From: Strigamia acuminata
Taxonomy: Eukaryota; Arthropoda; Chilopoda; Geophilomorpha; Linotaeniidae
Reading direction: 5' to 3'
DNA: 64,000 nucleotides
NCBI GenBank assembly: GCA_949358305.1
Contig: OX442320.1
Location: forward strand, 8,200,259-8,264,258
The notes beneath the pieces were generated by a model. The model ran no database searches, was not told the DNA's origin, and was given only the letters and a program-made list of their open reading frames with translations. The position numbers and the translations under genes are program-made. This document shows, piece after piece, positions 11,544 through 22,500 of the stretch. The first letter of the stretch is position 1. Every line of letters begins with the position of its first letter.

Positions 11544-12741
11544 GTCGACTAATTTTGTTTCAATATTCGTAATAAAATATTTATGATTGATATTTGTGAT
11601 TGATTTTTTTGTGGTTTTTTTATTATAGGATATTAATAGTAATTCATAATCACAAGCGAAATAACTTATTTGCCATCTATTGGATTTCGTGAGAACTTTG
11701 TAAGTTCGTAGAAAAATTCCAAGATGGCGTCAGCGCTTTTCACATAATATTCAGTGCGAATCAAAACAAATTTAATTCTGAAGTTTAAATATGAATTATC
11801 GGTAATATTCATTTGTCCGTGTCAAAGATATTCACATTACTTAATATTTTTGTTTTTGTAGTTAGGTTTACGTTCTTAGTTTCGTCTTATTGACGGCAGG
11901 TGGCGATGGCAGTATTTTCCGGAAGTGACGTTTGAAAAATGGCGCGAGAGTAGAAAACAGCCTAAAATTGCTCATTAACTATTCATCGATTTTTTCCAAG
12001 TTTGAAAGTGAAAACGGCATATCTCGACAGTTTCATCTTGACGAAATCTTTCCTTATTAATTATTCAAGAATATTTAATGAGATACGAAACAGGATGGAA
12101 GCGATGGAAACGGATTACGACTCGTCGGTAAGTGACATTTTCTATTATCACACATGAATTTGTTATTCAGGCCTACATATTTTTTTAGGCCGACATGTTT
12201 CTTTATGCCGACATATTTTTCTTCGCTTATTGATTTAGGCCTACATATTTTTTCAGGTTTACATATTTTTTCGTTGTTTCTAGATTTATTAGGCCTACAT
12301 ATTTTCTTTCTTTAGTTTTAATTTTAGTTATTGTTTTAATATTTATTCTGGCATTTTAGTTTTCTCATGATATTTTCTTTTATCGTGCACTCAAATTAGT
12401 CCTTTGTATATTTTTCATTGTCTACAGTTACGGTCGCCATTGCTTACGACAATGACCTTTTGAACATGGAAAACTGCTCGCATACGTCCGTGAGTTACAT
12501 TTTTGTAAGTCGTAGTTTTATTATTTATTAATGGCTTTGGTTTTTCTTTTTATGTTTTTGCTATTGCGTGGATAAATTGAATTAACGATTCGGGACAACA
12601 ATTTGAAGTTTTCTGGACGCCATTTCATCATTTCCGCAGCTTCTAATTTCACTTTAAATCTAAATTTATAATTATTTTTATAATTATGTATAATGTATCA
12701 TTGCTGTTTTTGTTCATAGTTGAATTTGTTACCAGTTTTAA

Positions 12742-13020
12742 TGTTTAGTTATAAGTTGCGCATTGGCTGTGTTGTTTTAGGTTAAGTTAAATTAAGTTTT
12801 GTATGTTAGGGGCCCTCGCACCTTTTATTGCTTAAATGGTGCTGAGATGAGCGCTCTTAGCTTTATTTGTTTCATGTATTATTTGTTAGTTTTAAGTTGC
12901 GCATTGGCTGTGTTGTTTTAGATTAAGTTGTGTGTGTTAGGGGCCCTCGCACTTTTTACTGCGTAAATGGTGCTGAGATGAGCGCTTTTAGCTTTATTTG
13001 TTCCACGTTTTGTTTGTTGC
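12742..13020 (+). repeat. Tandem duplication of about 140 bases
   Basis: The block starting TAAGTTGCGCATTGGC at 12752 recurs at 12892, an offset of 140 bases. Both copies share GGGGCCCTCGCAC and AATGGTGCTGAGATGAGCGC, with small indels and substitutions between them. The copies have diverged modestly, so the duplication is not very recent. Confidence 0.85.
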
Positions 13021-13733
13021 ATGTTTTTATTTATAATAAAGTTTAAATTGTGTTGTCCTGTTCTGTCCTAGGTTTAATTGTATTTATTTCTATTTCAGAG
13101 TCACCAACACCACCAGACTGAAGGATGAAGACATCAAGAAGACTGCAGGTAAGATTATTTTCCAGGGCCTAGGATTGGGCCCCTAGGCCCTGGGTCTTTT
13201 AAAAGAAGGCACTGCGGCTTAACGGAGTTTTTCCGGTTGCGAGTGGTAGCTGTCCCCGACAGCTTAAACCTGGGGTGTAAGCTTTTTCTGGTGTTTTTTT
13301 TTGTTTTTTTTTTTTGATGAAAAATTTTGGAGAACATTTTAATTTATGCGAGGAAGTTGTTTGTGAAAAAATTTCGTGCGTTTATATTTGACAAAGCATT
13401 TTTTTAAATTTTATTTTGTAATTTTAAGTTGAATACATGAATTTTTTTAAATTATTTTTCATGCACATTATGGGACATACTCTTAGACAAAAGTTTTCGC
13501 TGGTCGCTGGTCCATAGTGACCTAAAAAGGAAAAAATAATTTGATTAGTAAAGAAGCTAAAAATAAGCTTAAAAATAACTTACATTTCAGGTGCTTTATT
13601 CGCATTGTTTGCACACCGTGGCTTAGGAAGAAAAGGAAAATGGTATAAAAAGTAGCCGGCATTTAAAGTACAAATTGTATATTTACCTTTAAATTTTTTT
13701 GCTTTGTTTTCAGGTGCAGTTTTCCGGCAGAGT

Positions 13734-13780
13734 CGTTCTCGTTCTCGTCCTCGTCCTCGTCCTCGTCAACTCGCTCACTC
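13734..13780 (+). repeat. CTCGTT/CTCGTC hexanucleotide microsatellite
   Basis: The run GTTCTCGTTCTCGTCCTCGT continues as repeated CTCGTC units and then CACTCGCTC. On the minus strand it would read as a run of Asp and Glu codons in one frame, which explains an open frame there; I do not take that as a gene. Confidence 0.8.
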
Positions 13781-14522
13781 GCTCTTGATGAAATACTTGT
13801 AGAAGTCGCCGCTAGGATGAGGTCAGGTGGCTTGACGAGTGGCGCCACTTCATTGGAATATGCAAATTTAGGACACCTGCTTCCGTTCTAGAGAGATGTC
13901 ATTCGTCATTCGGCAACGGAGAAGGTCGCAACCGAAGTAAGTTATTTATCAAATTTTATTAAAAAATTTCTTTTGGTTAATTTAATTTAGTTTTTATTTA
14001 AGTTTGTTCTATTGTTATTTATTCGCATTTATTTAGTGGGAATTTGGTAGTTTAATTGAACGTTTAGGTTTAGCATTTAGTTATTTTTTTTTTTACTCGT
14101 GAGTATATTCGCCATGTTAGTTTTCAGTTCTTAGTTTTTGGTTTTTTGTTCTGATGCTATAGGATTTATTGAATGAATTGAGTTTAGTGTCTTGTCCTCC
14201 GTTACTGCTTTTTTCTAGTTGTTTGTGCCTTTAAGTTTTTAATTCTTTATGTTCGTTTCGCTTATTTTTATTTCAATTTTAATTTCACTTTAGGCATATG
14301 AAGTCTTCGACGAGAATCATGAACGACGACTGGAAGTACCGCCGTTTTGATATTGTGACCTACCAAAACCCTCAGGACTACGACGCACAAGGACCGAGTC
14401 TGAGAAATTTTTATTTTGTTAATTTATTTCGTTTTTAAGTGTATTTTGTTTTATTATGTTGTATATTTTCCTTTTATTATGTTGTATGTTTTCCATTTAT
14501 TGTATTTCCATTTATTGTATTT

Positions 14523-15065
14523 CCATTCTCCAAGTCCCCTTTTCCTATCCCTTCCATTCTCCAAGTCCCCTTTTCCTATCCCTTCCATTCTCCAAGTCCC
14601 CTTTTCCTATCCCTTCCATTCTCCAAGTCCCCTTTTCCTATCCCTTCCATTCTCCAAGTCCCCTTTTCCTATCCCTTCCATTCTCCAAGTCCCCTTTTCC
14701 TATCCCTTCCATTCTCCAAGTCCCCTTTTCCTATCCCTTCCATTCTCCAAGTCCCCTTTTCCTATCCCTTCCATTCTCCAAGTCCCCTTTTCCTATCCCT
14801 TCCATTCTCCAAGTCCCCTTTTCCTATCCCTTCCATTCTCCAAGTCCCCTTTTCCTATCCCTTCCATTCTCCAAGTCCCCTTTCCCTTTCCCTATCCCTT
14901 CTCCAAGTCCCCTTTCCCTTTCCCTATCCCTTCTCCAAGTCCCCTTTCCCTTTCCCTATCCCTTCTCCAAGTCCCCTTTCCCTTTCCCTATCCCTTCTCC
15001 AAGTCCCCTTTCCCTTTCCCTTCCATTCTCCAAGTCCCCTTTTCCTATCCCTTCCATTCTCCAAG
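14523..15065 (+). repeat. Polypyrimidine satellite: 31-base and 32-base tandem units
   Basis: Twelve copies of a 31-base unit begin at 14523, 14554, 14585 and so on to 14864. Each contains CATTCTCCAAGTCCCC followed by TTTTCCTATCCCTT. Four copies of a related 32-base unit (CTCCAAGTCCCCTTTCCCTT core) start at 14901, 14933, 14965 and 14997, and about two of the first type close the array. Because 31 is not a multiple of three, all three plus-strand frames stay open and encode the same Ser/Pro/Phe repeat, so none is evidence for a protein. The plus strand is almost pure pyrimidine apart from CAAG and single A bases. Confidence 0.97.
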
Positions 15066-15195
15066 TCATTTTGTAAAAACATTCTATGTCCAAAAATTCA
15101 TTTAATAAAGCTTTTTATTATAAAACAATTATTTACAATGCACTACCTCCATCGCAAAAAAGTCATTATTGACTTAGAAAAATTTTTAATGTAGA

Positions 15196-15640
15196 GGAGG
15201 GAGAAGGAAAGAGAAAGAAAATGGGAGAAGAGAAAGATAGGTAAAAGAAGGAAAATGGGAGAAGAGAAGGATAGGGGAGAGAAAGAAAATGGAGAAGGAT
15301 AGGAAAGAAGAGAAAAGGAGGGAGATGGAAAGGAAAATGGGAGAAGAGAAAGATAGGAAAGAGAAAGAAAATGGAAAGGAAAATGGAGAAGGATGGGAAA
15401 GAGAAAGAAAATGGAGAAGGATAGGTAAGAGAAGGAAAATGGAAAGGAAAATGGGAGGAGAGAAAGAAAATGGAGGAGGATAGGAAAGAAGAGAAAGGGA
15501 GGGAGAAGGATAGGAAAGAGAAAGAAAATGGAAAGGAAAATGGGAGAAAAGAAGGAAAATGGAGAAGGATAGGAAAGAGAAGGAAAATGGAAGAGAAAGA
15601 AAATGGAGAAGGAAAAGGGAGGGAAGAGTAGAAAAAAAGA
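15196..15640 (+). repeat. Polypurine tract with irregular tandem GAAAATGGAGAAGGATAGG units
   Basis: About 445 bases are nearly pure purine on the plus strand, built from GGAGAAGGATAGGAAAGAG and GAAAATGG modules in varying order. The reverse complement of a common module (TTTCCTATCCTTCTCCATT) closely resembles the unit of the pyrimidine array at 14523-15065, so the two tracts face each other across a spacer of about 130 bases. Open frames on either strand are low-complexity artefacts. Confidence 0.93.
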
Positions 15641-15649
15641 TACATTTAT

Positions 15650-17580
15650 TTAAAATACAGTTAAAATATGTGTAAAGTTGCTCTCGATGTCTTCTTTGTC
15701 CGACGAAGTTACTCGCATACCGGTATCGTCAAATTGCACACACCCGTGAGTATGGAAATGTAATACTCCTAGAAAAAAAATAAAAGATTAATCAATAAAT
15801 ATGGCATTAATGGCGGACTCGGGAGAACAAGAGCAATGGCATTAATGGCGGACTCGGGAGAACAAAAGCAATGGCATTAATAACGGACACGGGAGATCAA
15901 AAGCAGCATTAATGGCGGACTCGGGAGAACAAAAGTCTAGCTCAATTCATTCAATAAAATTAACTAAGTCTTAAAAAGCAGAACAAAAACTATGCCAACT
16001 AAAAACCAAAATGGCGAATATTCTCACGAGTAAAAAAATGACCGCACAGAAAGTGTATAGTGGCGAACAAAATGTCATTAATATACATTTTTAAGTGAAA
16101 TATAGTCGAAGGAGAAGTGAAATATAGTCGAAGGAGAAGTTAAAAAAGTATGCAGCGACGAGCGTGAATAATAGATAGATACAAAAGTTCAAAAACAGCC
16201 ACTAATTCATTTAAGTACGAGGAAAAATAAAACGAAAAATTTATAAAACTAAGACTAACCAAAGCTTACCTCGAACGTTGATTCCGCACATCCTTCTGGT
16301 TTGCATTCTAAAGAACAACTGAAAAGATTTCAGACATAAAAAATAAACCAAGTCACGTCACATTTGACTTTTGAATATGTAATGAGCTTGCGGGATGCTT
16401 CCTGTTCCTGCTCAAAGGTGCCTTCTGGGAGTTGCAGTCGAAATGACCTTTTAGTTACATACACAGTGCCCACAGATGGCGTAGAATCAAATTTAATAAA
16501 ATGAATAAAAAAAAATATCGACAAAATTCACTAACTTATCTGTCGTGACTCTTTCTCTTCCAATTTCGATCCGCGAGCCATTTCTGATCCTGAAAACTCG
16601 CATCAAAGTAGAATCATCATTATCAAACACTTTGATTTACACAACTTAACATTGTAACAAAATTTAAACCAGACCGGAATTAATTATGCACTGCAAAAGT
16701 CATTAGCTTCTGCGGATCGATACATATCAAATCGGACACTGACTGCCTGTCCTCGCAAACCTCACCCTACCTGATCAAACCCGCATGTAAAGTAAAATTC
16801 AAAACTCGCCTCAACCTCGATGCCAAGGATGACGTCACAAAATATCGCGTTGACTGTGTTGGCTCGGTTTGGCAGTTTCCTCCACTCATTTTCGCTTATG
16901 TTGAGTTTGTTTTCACATCACATCCACGTTTCAACGCTAAATTTCAACTCATAACGAATTCTAGCTCTGTCCCATTAATGAGTTATTTCAACAACTACAA
17001 ACTTATTTACACGCAAACCGAGCCCTATCTGTTCCTGAAAACCAGCATCAAAAGTAAAATTCAAAACTCGAGTCAACCTCGATACTAACGATGACGTCAC
17101 AAAATATCGCGTTCACTATGGTGGCGCGATGCAACTGTAGCCTACCGAGTACCGACACTATTCCAAACACTAATCCTTTAATTTTACACGACCAAAATTC
17201 TTCTAAAATAAAAAATAAAATAAAACACCTACCCGCACATCATTTGCATTGTAAAGAACAACTGAAAAAATTTCAGACAAATAGAAAATAAGTCAAGTCT
17301 CGGCACATTTGAATTTTGAATATGAAATGAGCGTGCGGGATGCTTCCTGTTCCTGCTCAAATGTGCCTTCTGGGAGCTGCAGTCGAAATGGCCTTTTAGT
17401 TACATACACAGTGCCCACAGATGGCGTAGAATCAAATTTAATAAAATGAATAAAAAATTGACAAAAACTACAAAAACTTACATGATAATTTCCCCGTTTT
17501 CAGCCCTGACGTATAAGCTGATTGTGAAAATTCCGGCGACAACTCGCGGAGCTATGATGGCAAGTTGCTGCTATCATATG
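15650..17580 (-). CDS. Putative small membrane protein gene with duplicated exons, family unknown
   Basis: Read on the minus strand. Exon A is about 17580-17495: LAIIAPRVVAGIFTISLYV, a probable membrane helix, then RAENGEII and a GTAAGT donor. Exon B is about 16434-16369: FRLQLPEGTFEQEQEASR and LITYSK. Exon C is 16318-16270: LFFRMQTRRMCGINVRG. Exon D is 15768-15650: VLHFHTHGCVQFDDTGMRV to the stop. Phases from B to D agree. Exon B, with the start of C, also exists as a second copy at about 17380-17230, with four or so residue changes. The upstream ATG is not found. I do not recognise the protein. Weak points are the unusual GTCAAA donor of exon B and the missing start, so a partly decayed gene is possible. 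Confidence 0.4.
15801..15940 (+). repeat. Four-copy 35-base tandem repeat
   Basis: The unit ATGGCATTAATGGCGGACTC plus GGGAGAACAARAGCA repeats from 15801 with a 35-base period; the third copy has AATAACGGACACGGGAGATC instead, and the fourth lacks a few bases. It lies in an intron of the putative minus-strand gene. Confidence 0.9.
16096..16144 (+). repeat. Short direct duplication GTGAAATATAGTCGAAGGAG
   Basis: The 22-base segment GTGAAATATAGTCGAAGGAG plus AA occurs twice in direct succession. Confidence 0.85.
16308..17465. repeat. Segmental duplication (about 200 bases, 943-base offset) plus smaller repeated blocks
   Basis: The block starting AAAGAACAACTGAAAA at 16310 recurs at 17253 and stays alignable for about 205 bases, through CGGGATGCTTCCTGTTCCTG and CACAGTGCCCACAGATGGCG to AATAAAATGAATAAAAA. 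A second block, AAGTAAAATTCAAAACTCG followed by CAACCTCGAT and GATGACGTCACAAAATATCG, occurs at about 16790 and 17050. A related piece (CCTGAAAACTCGCATCAAAG) is near 16588. The region has therefore duplicated more than once. Confidence 0.85.
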
Positions 17581-17736
17581 AAACCGAAAAAATAAATTCG
17601 TTTTAAATTCCACCTGAGCCAACACCTTAGTTAGCTACTCTAATCTTATTAAAAGTACTTCCTTTGGCTGCATGTAATCGCAAATCAATGAGCTCATTGA
17701 CCAAGTGAACAGCATCGTTCAAAAAACTGTCTTTTA

Positions 17737-17864
17737 TCGGTGGCGCCACTCAACGGGTGAAAAAGAAGACTTTTTTTCATTTTACTCACCAACCGCGAGG
17801 TACAGCGTATAGTGCAGGTTTACAAAAAATGTCTTCTTTTTTACTCGTTGAGTGGCGCCACCGA
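17737..17864. mobile_element. MITE-like element with 34-base terminal inverted repeats
   Basis: The ends 17737-17770 and 17831-17864 are inverted copies matching at 32 of 34 positions, starting TCGGTGGCGCCACTCAAC and ending GAAGAC internally. The 60-base centre has no coding capacity. The total of 128 bases, GC-rich tips and long near-perfect arms fit a non-autonomous DNA transposon. A target-site duplication is not clear. A partial tip (GAGTGGCGCCAC) is also present near 13838. The element lies 120 bases upstream of the ABHD11 start codon. Confidence 0.75.
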
Positions 17865-17983
17865 CCGAAGACAATATTTTGAATGCTTTGCACCGTTTGT
17901 CGCGAGATGACGCAGCTAAGTACATCAAAACCCGGTGGAACATAGAGGTGCATGGAATAACCGCCGATTTGTGACTAGAAATC

Positions 17984-19226
17984 ATGAATCAAAATTTTTA
18001 TACCGCACAACTAAGGGTTGTGAGATCACTGATCGCAAGTTTGAAGGGACGAAATTGCTCAACACGACCGCCAAGGTAGCGCGACCTCATTAAAAAAAAT
18101 TAAGGTGTGAAATTCCCCACCTCGTATTCCTGTCGTTATCTTTACTTTATCTTGAAAAACAGAGCCGTCAAACTGTCCTACAATGTCTACGATAACGGTA
18201 ACATGGCATCGGTGTTGCAAAAAACAAGTGCCAGTCCTGTGCTCATCATTCCCGGGTTATTCGGCTCGAAAACCAACTGGAATAATTTATCCAAAACCAT
18301 CTCCCTGAAAACTAAAAGAAACGTAAAATTCCATCAAAATTAATTTTTTTTAAAAAAAATTGTACTAATTCCATCCGGCTTTTTCAGGTGATCGCGATAG
18401 ATGTGAGAAACCACGGAGACAGTGCATGGGATGCTGATTTCACTTACGCTGGAATGAATGCTGATCTCATAGCTCTGATGGAGCAATTGGGCATCACGAA
18501 CGTCAATTTTATCGGGCACAGCTTGGGCGGACGTGTGGCGATGAACACGGCGCTACTATCCGTAAAGAAAACGTTAAAAACACGACAAAAAACAGATTAA
18601 CAACGCTCTTTCCAGCCCGGTCGCATCGATAAATTGATCGTTGTCGATGTTTCACCCGTTAGAATGAGTCCCGGGTCTGCAAATTTTACGTACATGATTC
18701 AAAAGATGAAGTCGTTGGACTTTCCTTCCGATGTTCCGATGTCAGAGGTTCGGAAAATGGCGGACGAAGCTTTGAAACCAATCGCCGACGTGCGTGCACG
18801 CAATGACGTTTTAAAACGTTGCGTATTAATGTTTTAAAACTCGTTTAAGGACCCCGCCATTCGACAATTCCTCATAACAAACATCCGTCAAAACGAGGAT
18901 AAAACGTTTCAATGGCGCTTGAACTTGGACGCCATTGAAATGGGGATGGGAAACATCACCGAATACAAGTTTCCCAACGCGGTTTACAAAGGTCCGACAA
19001 TGTTCATCGGTGGGACTAAGTCCGACTACTTAGGGTAAGTTCTTACTTATTTTTATACCTCCGAATTAAGCATTCGTTTCATTTCAGACCCGACCAACAC
19101 GACGACATTTTAAAGTTGTTTCCCACCGCTCAGTTCCACTACATAAAAGACGCGGGTCATTGGCTGCACGCGGAAAAACCGGGCGAGTTTTTAGATCTGG
19201 TGTGTCCCTTCCTAAAAAATGGATGA
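17984..19226 (+). CDS. ABHD11: ABHD11-like mitochondrial alpha/beta hydrolase
   Basis: Six exons (17984-18075, 18163-18322, 18388-18561, 18616-18789, 18850-19034, 19088-19226) give 307 residues, close to human ABHD11 (315). Exon 1 encodes an Arg/Ser-rich, acid-free start (MNQNFYTAQLRVVRSLIASL) fitting a mitochondrial presequence. The hydrolase core has PVLIIPGLFGSKTNW at the oxyanion region, VRNHGDS, the nucleophile elbow GHSLGGR, VVDVSPV, and the catalytic His in DAGHWLHAEKP near the end. A Ser-Asp-His triad is thus present. In mammals ABHD11 protects lipoylated 2-oxoglutarate dehydrogenase; that role is inferred here. The start was chosen because it joins in phase to the conserved exon 2, which has no upstream ATG of its own. 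It is tail-to-tail with BICDL. Confidence 0.92.
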
Positions 19227-19533
19227 AATATAAATACACACTATATTACAAATTAAAAAATGTATATTATAAATTTATTATTCACACTTTAACCTCTGTT
19301 TGCATTAGATTTGTTGATATAATGTAATAAAATAATGTGCAAATGTACAAATATTGAGGTCATTTTAACAAACATACACTCAATAGTGTTTGCTGCAAAG
19401 TTTTTGGGTAAAAAAAAAAATAAGGCGACAGTTTAAAACGTCACTAAATAAATATGAGCTTCTCTAAATAACTTAAGGCAACATCATCAGTCATAATGCA
19501 CGTTTGTGTAAACTCGTTAAGTTCAAAGGCACT

Positions 19534-22500
19534 TCATCTCCACAATGTAAAGAATTTGGTCTTCGACGCCGAATTGGTGCTCGAATCGCTTTCCTCGGAC
19601 GGTTTCGCTCGCTCTTGTAACTTCTTTTTCATCTGTTGATCGAGTAGACTCTCCATGTCGACCTGAAAAGTGTTTTTCCCGGTCAATATTTGGCCTAACT
19701 CGTTAAGAAAACCCTTTGTTTACCTGCCACTGTTCTAACTGCTGCGATAATTCTAATTTTTGTTGAATCGCTTCGATTAGTTGACTGTTTGTGTTCATCA
19801 TTTCGATCCTAGTCTTCGCTAATTCCACTTCTAAAGTGTGTTTCCTAGCCACGGCTTCGTCTCGAGCTTGCCTCGCTTTGGTAACAATCTCATCACGCGA
19901 TAAATGAGAATCGTTTAAATCGCTACGGAGTAGATCGCGTTCTTCCTGGACCGAGCTCAGCTCGGCTTGTTTAATAGTTAACTGCAAATTGAATAAAATT
20001 TAATTCATTTTCTAATTTAATTTTCTCGATTATTACTTTTCCTGATAAATCTACAATTTCTTCCATCTTTGTTTTCAAAACATCGTCCTTTTCTCTCAAT
20101 GTCCGTTGCATTCGTTCCACGATGTCCTTCGTCACGGCGATTTCCTTCTCCAGATTCTCCCTCTCCGTGGGACCATCACCGCAAGCCAGACAAATCTAAA
20201 ATATAAAAATAAATAAATCATTTAACATCGATTCAACGCAATTATTAATAAAATTAATCACTTTTCGTGAATCTTTTCTCATAAAATCGTGGATTAATCC
20301 CCTCAATTGGTTCATCACTTCGGTTAACATCCCGACTTTAATTTGTGTCGAGGAAATTTCCTCGGACGACGACGACGAACACGATCCTCTCTGCTGTCGA
20401 AGTTGTTCGCACATGAGTTCCAATTGGTGGTAAACATCGACGATTTCGTTCCGTAACTAAAAATTTAAAACAAAAAATTAATTTCCAATTTATTGATTAA
20501 TTTTTGTGCGCAATACTTTGATCAATTCTTGGTTTTCATCGGCGATATCTGGATCGTCGCACTCAATTTCGTCATCCTCCATGTCGTGGAAGCCGGACGT
20601 ATTGAGTTGCGACTGGTTCCTACTTCGACACTGCAAACGGAGCGAGAATTAATAACAATAATTAAAAAAAAAACCGGCCGCGATTCATTTAATGGTCAAT
20701 AAACCCAATTCCACTCACTTGACTGCTGTTGTAGGACCTCATGTCATCCTCGGACATTTCGATCTCGTTGAAAAGCGACGTGTGGCAAAGCGATGCCGGA
20801 CTATTGCTTCTCCGCGACAAAAAATCCACCTTTTCTTGTAATTGGAAATTGCCGTGCTTAAGTTCGTCCATTTCCCTCGTTTGATTTCGTAACTGCCAAT
20901 AAATATCCATTTAACCGATCCAATTTCACCACAAAAACAAACAACACACTTTAAAATCTTGCTCCTTGTTCTGCTTCTCTAATAAAATTATCCTATCTGT
21001 AGATTCTTCTAAAATTTGACTCATTTGATCCCGTTCTTCCACCATCCGCTCGATCCTCCTCTCCAGATCAGCCTTTTTCTCGGTGATCATATCAATCTTT
21101 AAAAAAAAAAATAAAAATAAATTAAATTATTATTTTTAAAAAAATTTAAATTACAAACCTCTTCTCGTAACATTTCTAATTGACTAATGTGATCGTGCAT
21201 ATTTGTTTTGCGTAAAACAAACTGTTCCTTGACACTCTTTAATTGCGACGATAATTGTTCTTCGGAATGAGCCGCCTTAATTAGAAATAAATAAACAGGT
21301 CAATGGTCATTCGAGACAAATTTTAATTTTAATTTTAATTTTAATTTCACCTGTTTCAGCTGCACAGTGAGTCTCTGATTCTGTTCGGTGAGTTCGTTGA
21401 TAATCAGAGCTCGATCTCTTTCGGTTTGTCCCATGCTAAGTTGTTGTTGTCCAAATTCCTTCCTCAATAAACTAATATCACTTTGCAATTCCACAATTTT
21501 ACTTTCATATTCGCTCTCCACCGTCTCCAATTTCCTTCTAAGACCGTGTTTTTCTTGCTCCAATTGCTAAAACAAAAGAAATAAACAATCCCAAAATTAC
21601 AACTAATTAAATTAATTTCATATAATTCAAATACACACACCCTAAACTAATTAAAAACCAAAACAACCTATTTTCGACTCATAATTCCAACATTTCACCC
21701 CTAAAACCCCAACTCAGTACCGTTATCGTCATTCCACACCTGCTAATTCCGTTAATACAATCACCTGTCCTCGCTTTGCACCCTCATTATCCTTTTAAGG
21801 ACACGCGAAAAACAATCCATGAGTAGCCAATCGTGACCACTTTAAATAAAATAAAACAAAAACACACACACACCCTGATTAACCCATCTAGAAACGAGCA
21901 AAACTCTGCTCCGTATCCATGAATTTCGCGACCAACCCAACATCTGCGCTCCCATTTCATTCATAATTCATAATCCCCCAGAACGCTCCTCACCGAGCAA
22001 AATTCGACGTCTCCTCCGAGATTTCTCCATCCGTATCACACGAGCAACAACCCCTTGTCGGCCCACGTTTCCCTTCCGGTTTGGGACGACGGCAGCTGCG
22101 ATTTAGTAAACATCTGTCGCTCAGTTGAGTTGGCTGCACTTGCTAACTCACGGATGCGTGTTTGATTACGTCAAATTCGCTGCCAAAATGGCTGGAAAAA
22201 GCAAAAAAAAATTGCCCTTCATGTTTCAACCTGACCTCACAAAGAATCCATTAATTTCTCCTCTCTTATTTACATCAATTTAAGTTGAGCACAATTGATG
22301 AATATCAAGGTTAAGAGATTAGAAAACCTACAATAATCAACTCTGTTGGTCTCAATTGAATAATTTCCATCTTTTTAATGAGTTTTGAGCTTACATCACG
22401 TGCGATTATATAAATAATGTGGAGAAAATGGTGAAAAGTTGTTGATATTGGGTCAATGACAATAGTGAGAGAAAAACCTTGGACGTTGGGGAAAGTGTGA

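Larger units (their letters stand above)
11544..14522. other. Accessory stretch with splice-like signals but no convincing protein
   Basis: No clear gene is supported. Plus-strand pieces resemble spliced exons: ATGGAAGCG...TCGTCG followed by GTAAGT at about 12094-12127, a block at 12428-12483 ended by GTGAGT, one at 13100-13148 ended by GTAAGA, and others near 13592 and 13714. Joining them in any frame soon meets stops, so this may be a non-coding transcript or a decayed gene. The motif AGGCCTACATATTTT recurs at about 12170, 12237 and 12293. A CTCGTC-type hexamer run lies at 13734-13780. Confidence 0.4.

Noticed and set aside
12742-13020. Tandem duplicated unit as a C/D-box snoRNA pair
   Set aside because: GATGA and CTGA words are present but in the wrong order and spacing for C and D boxes; kept only as a repeat.
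13155-13848. Minus-strand frames including an Asp/Glu-rich one
   Set aside because: The acidic run is produced by the CTCGTC microsatellite and has no conserved flanks.
15166-15645. Long minus-strand frame rich in Phe, Ser and Pro
   Set aside because: It is the complement of the purine satellite; composition is entirely explained by the repeat and there is no other support.
17782-17985. Minus-strand frame running from ATG at 17985 into the MITE
   Set aside because: Half of it is the inverted-repeat element; the plus strand holds the first exon of ABHD11 right beside it, and no homology is apparent.
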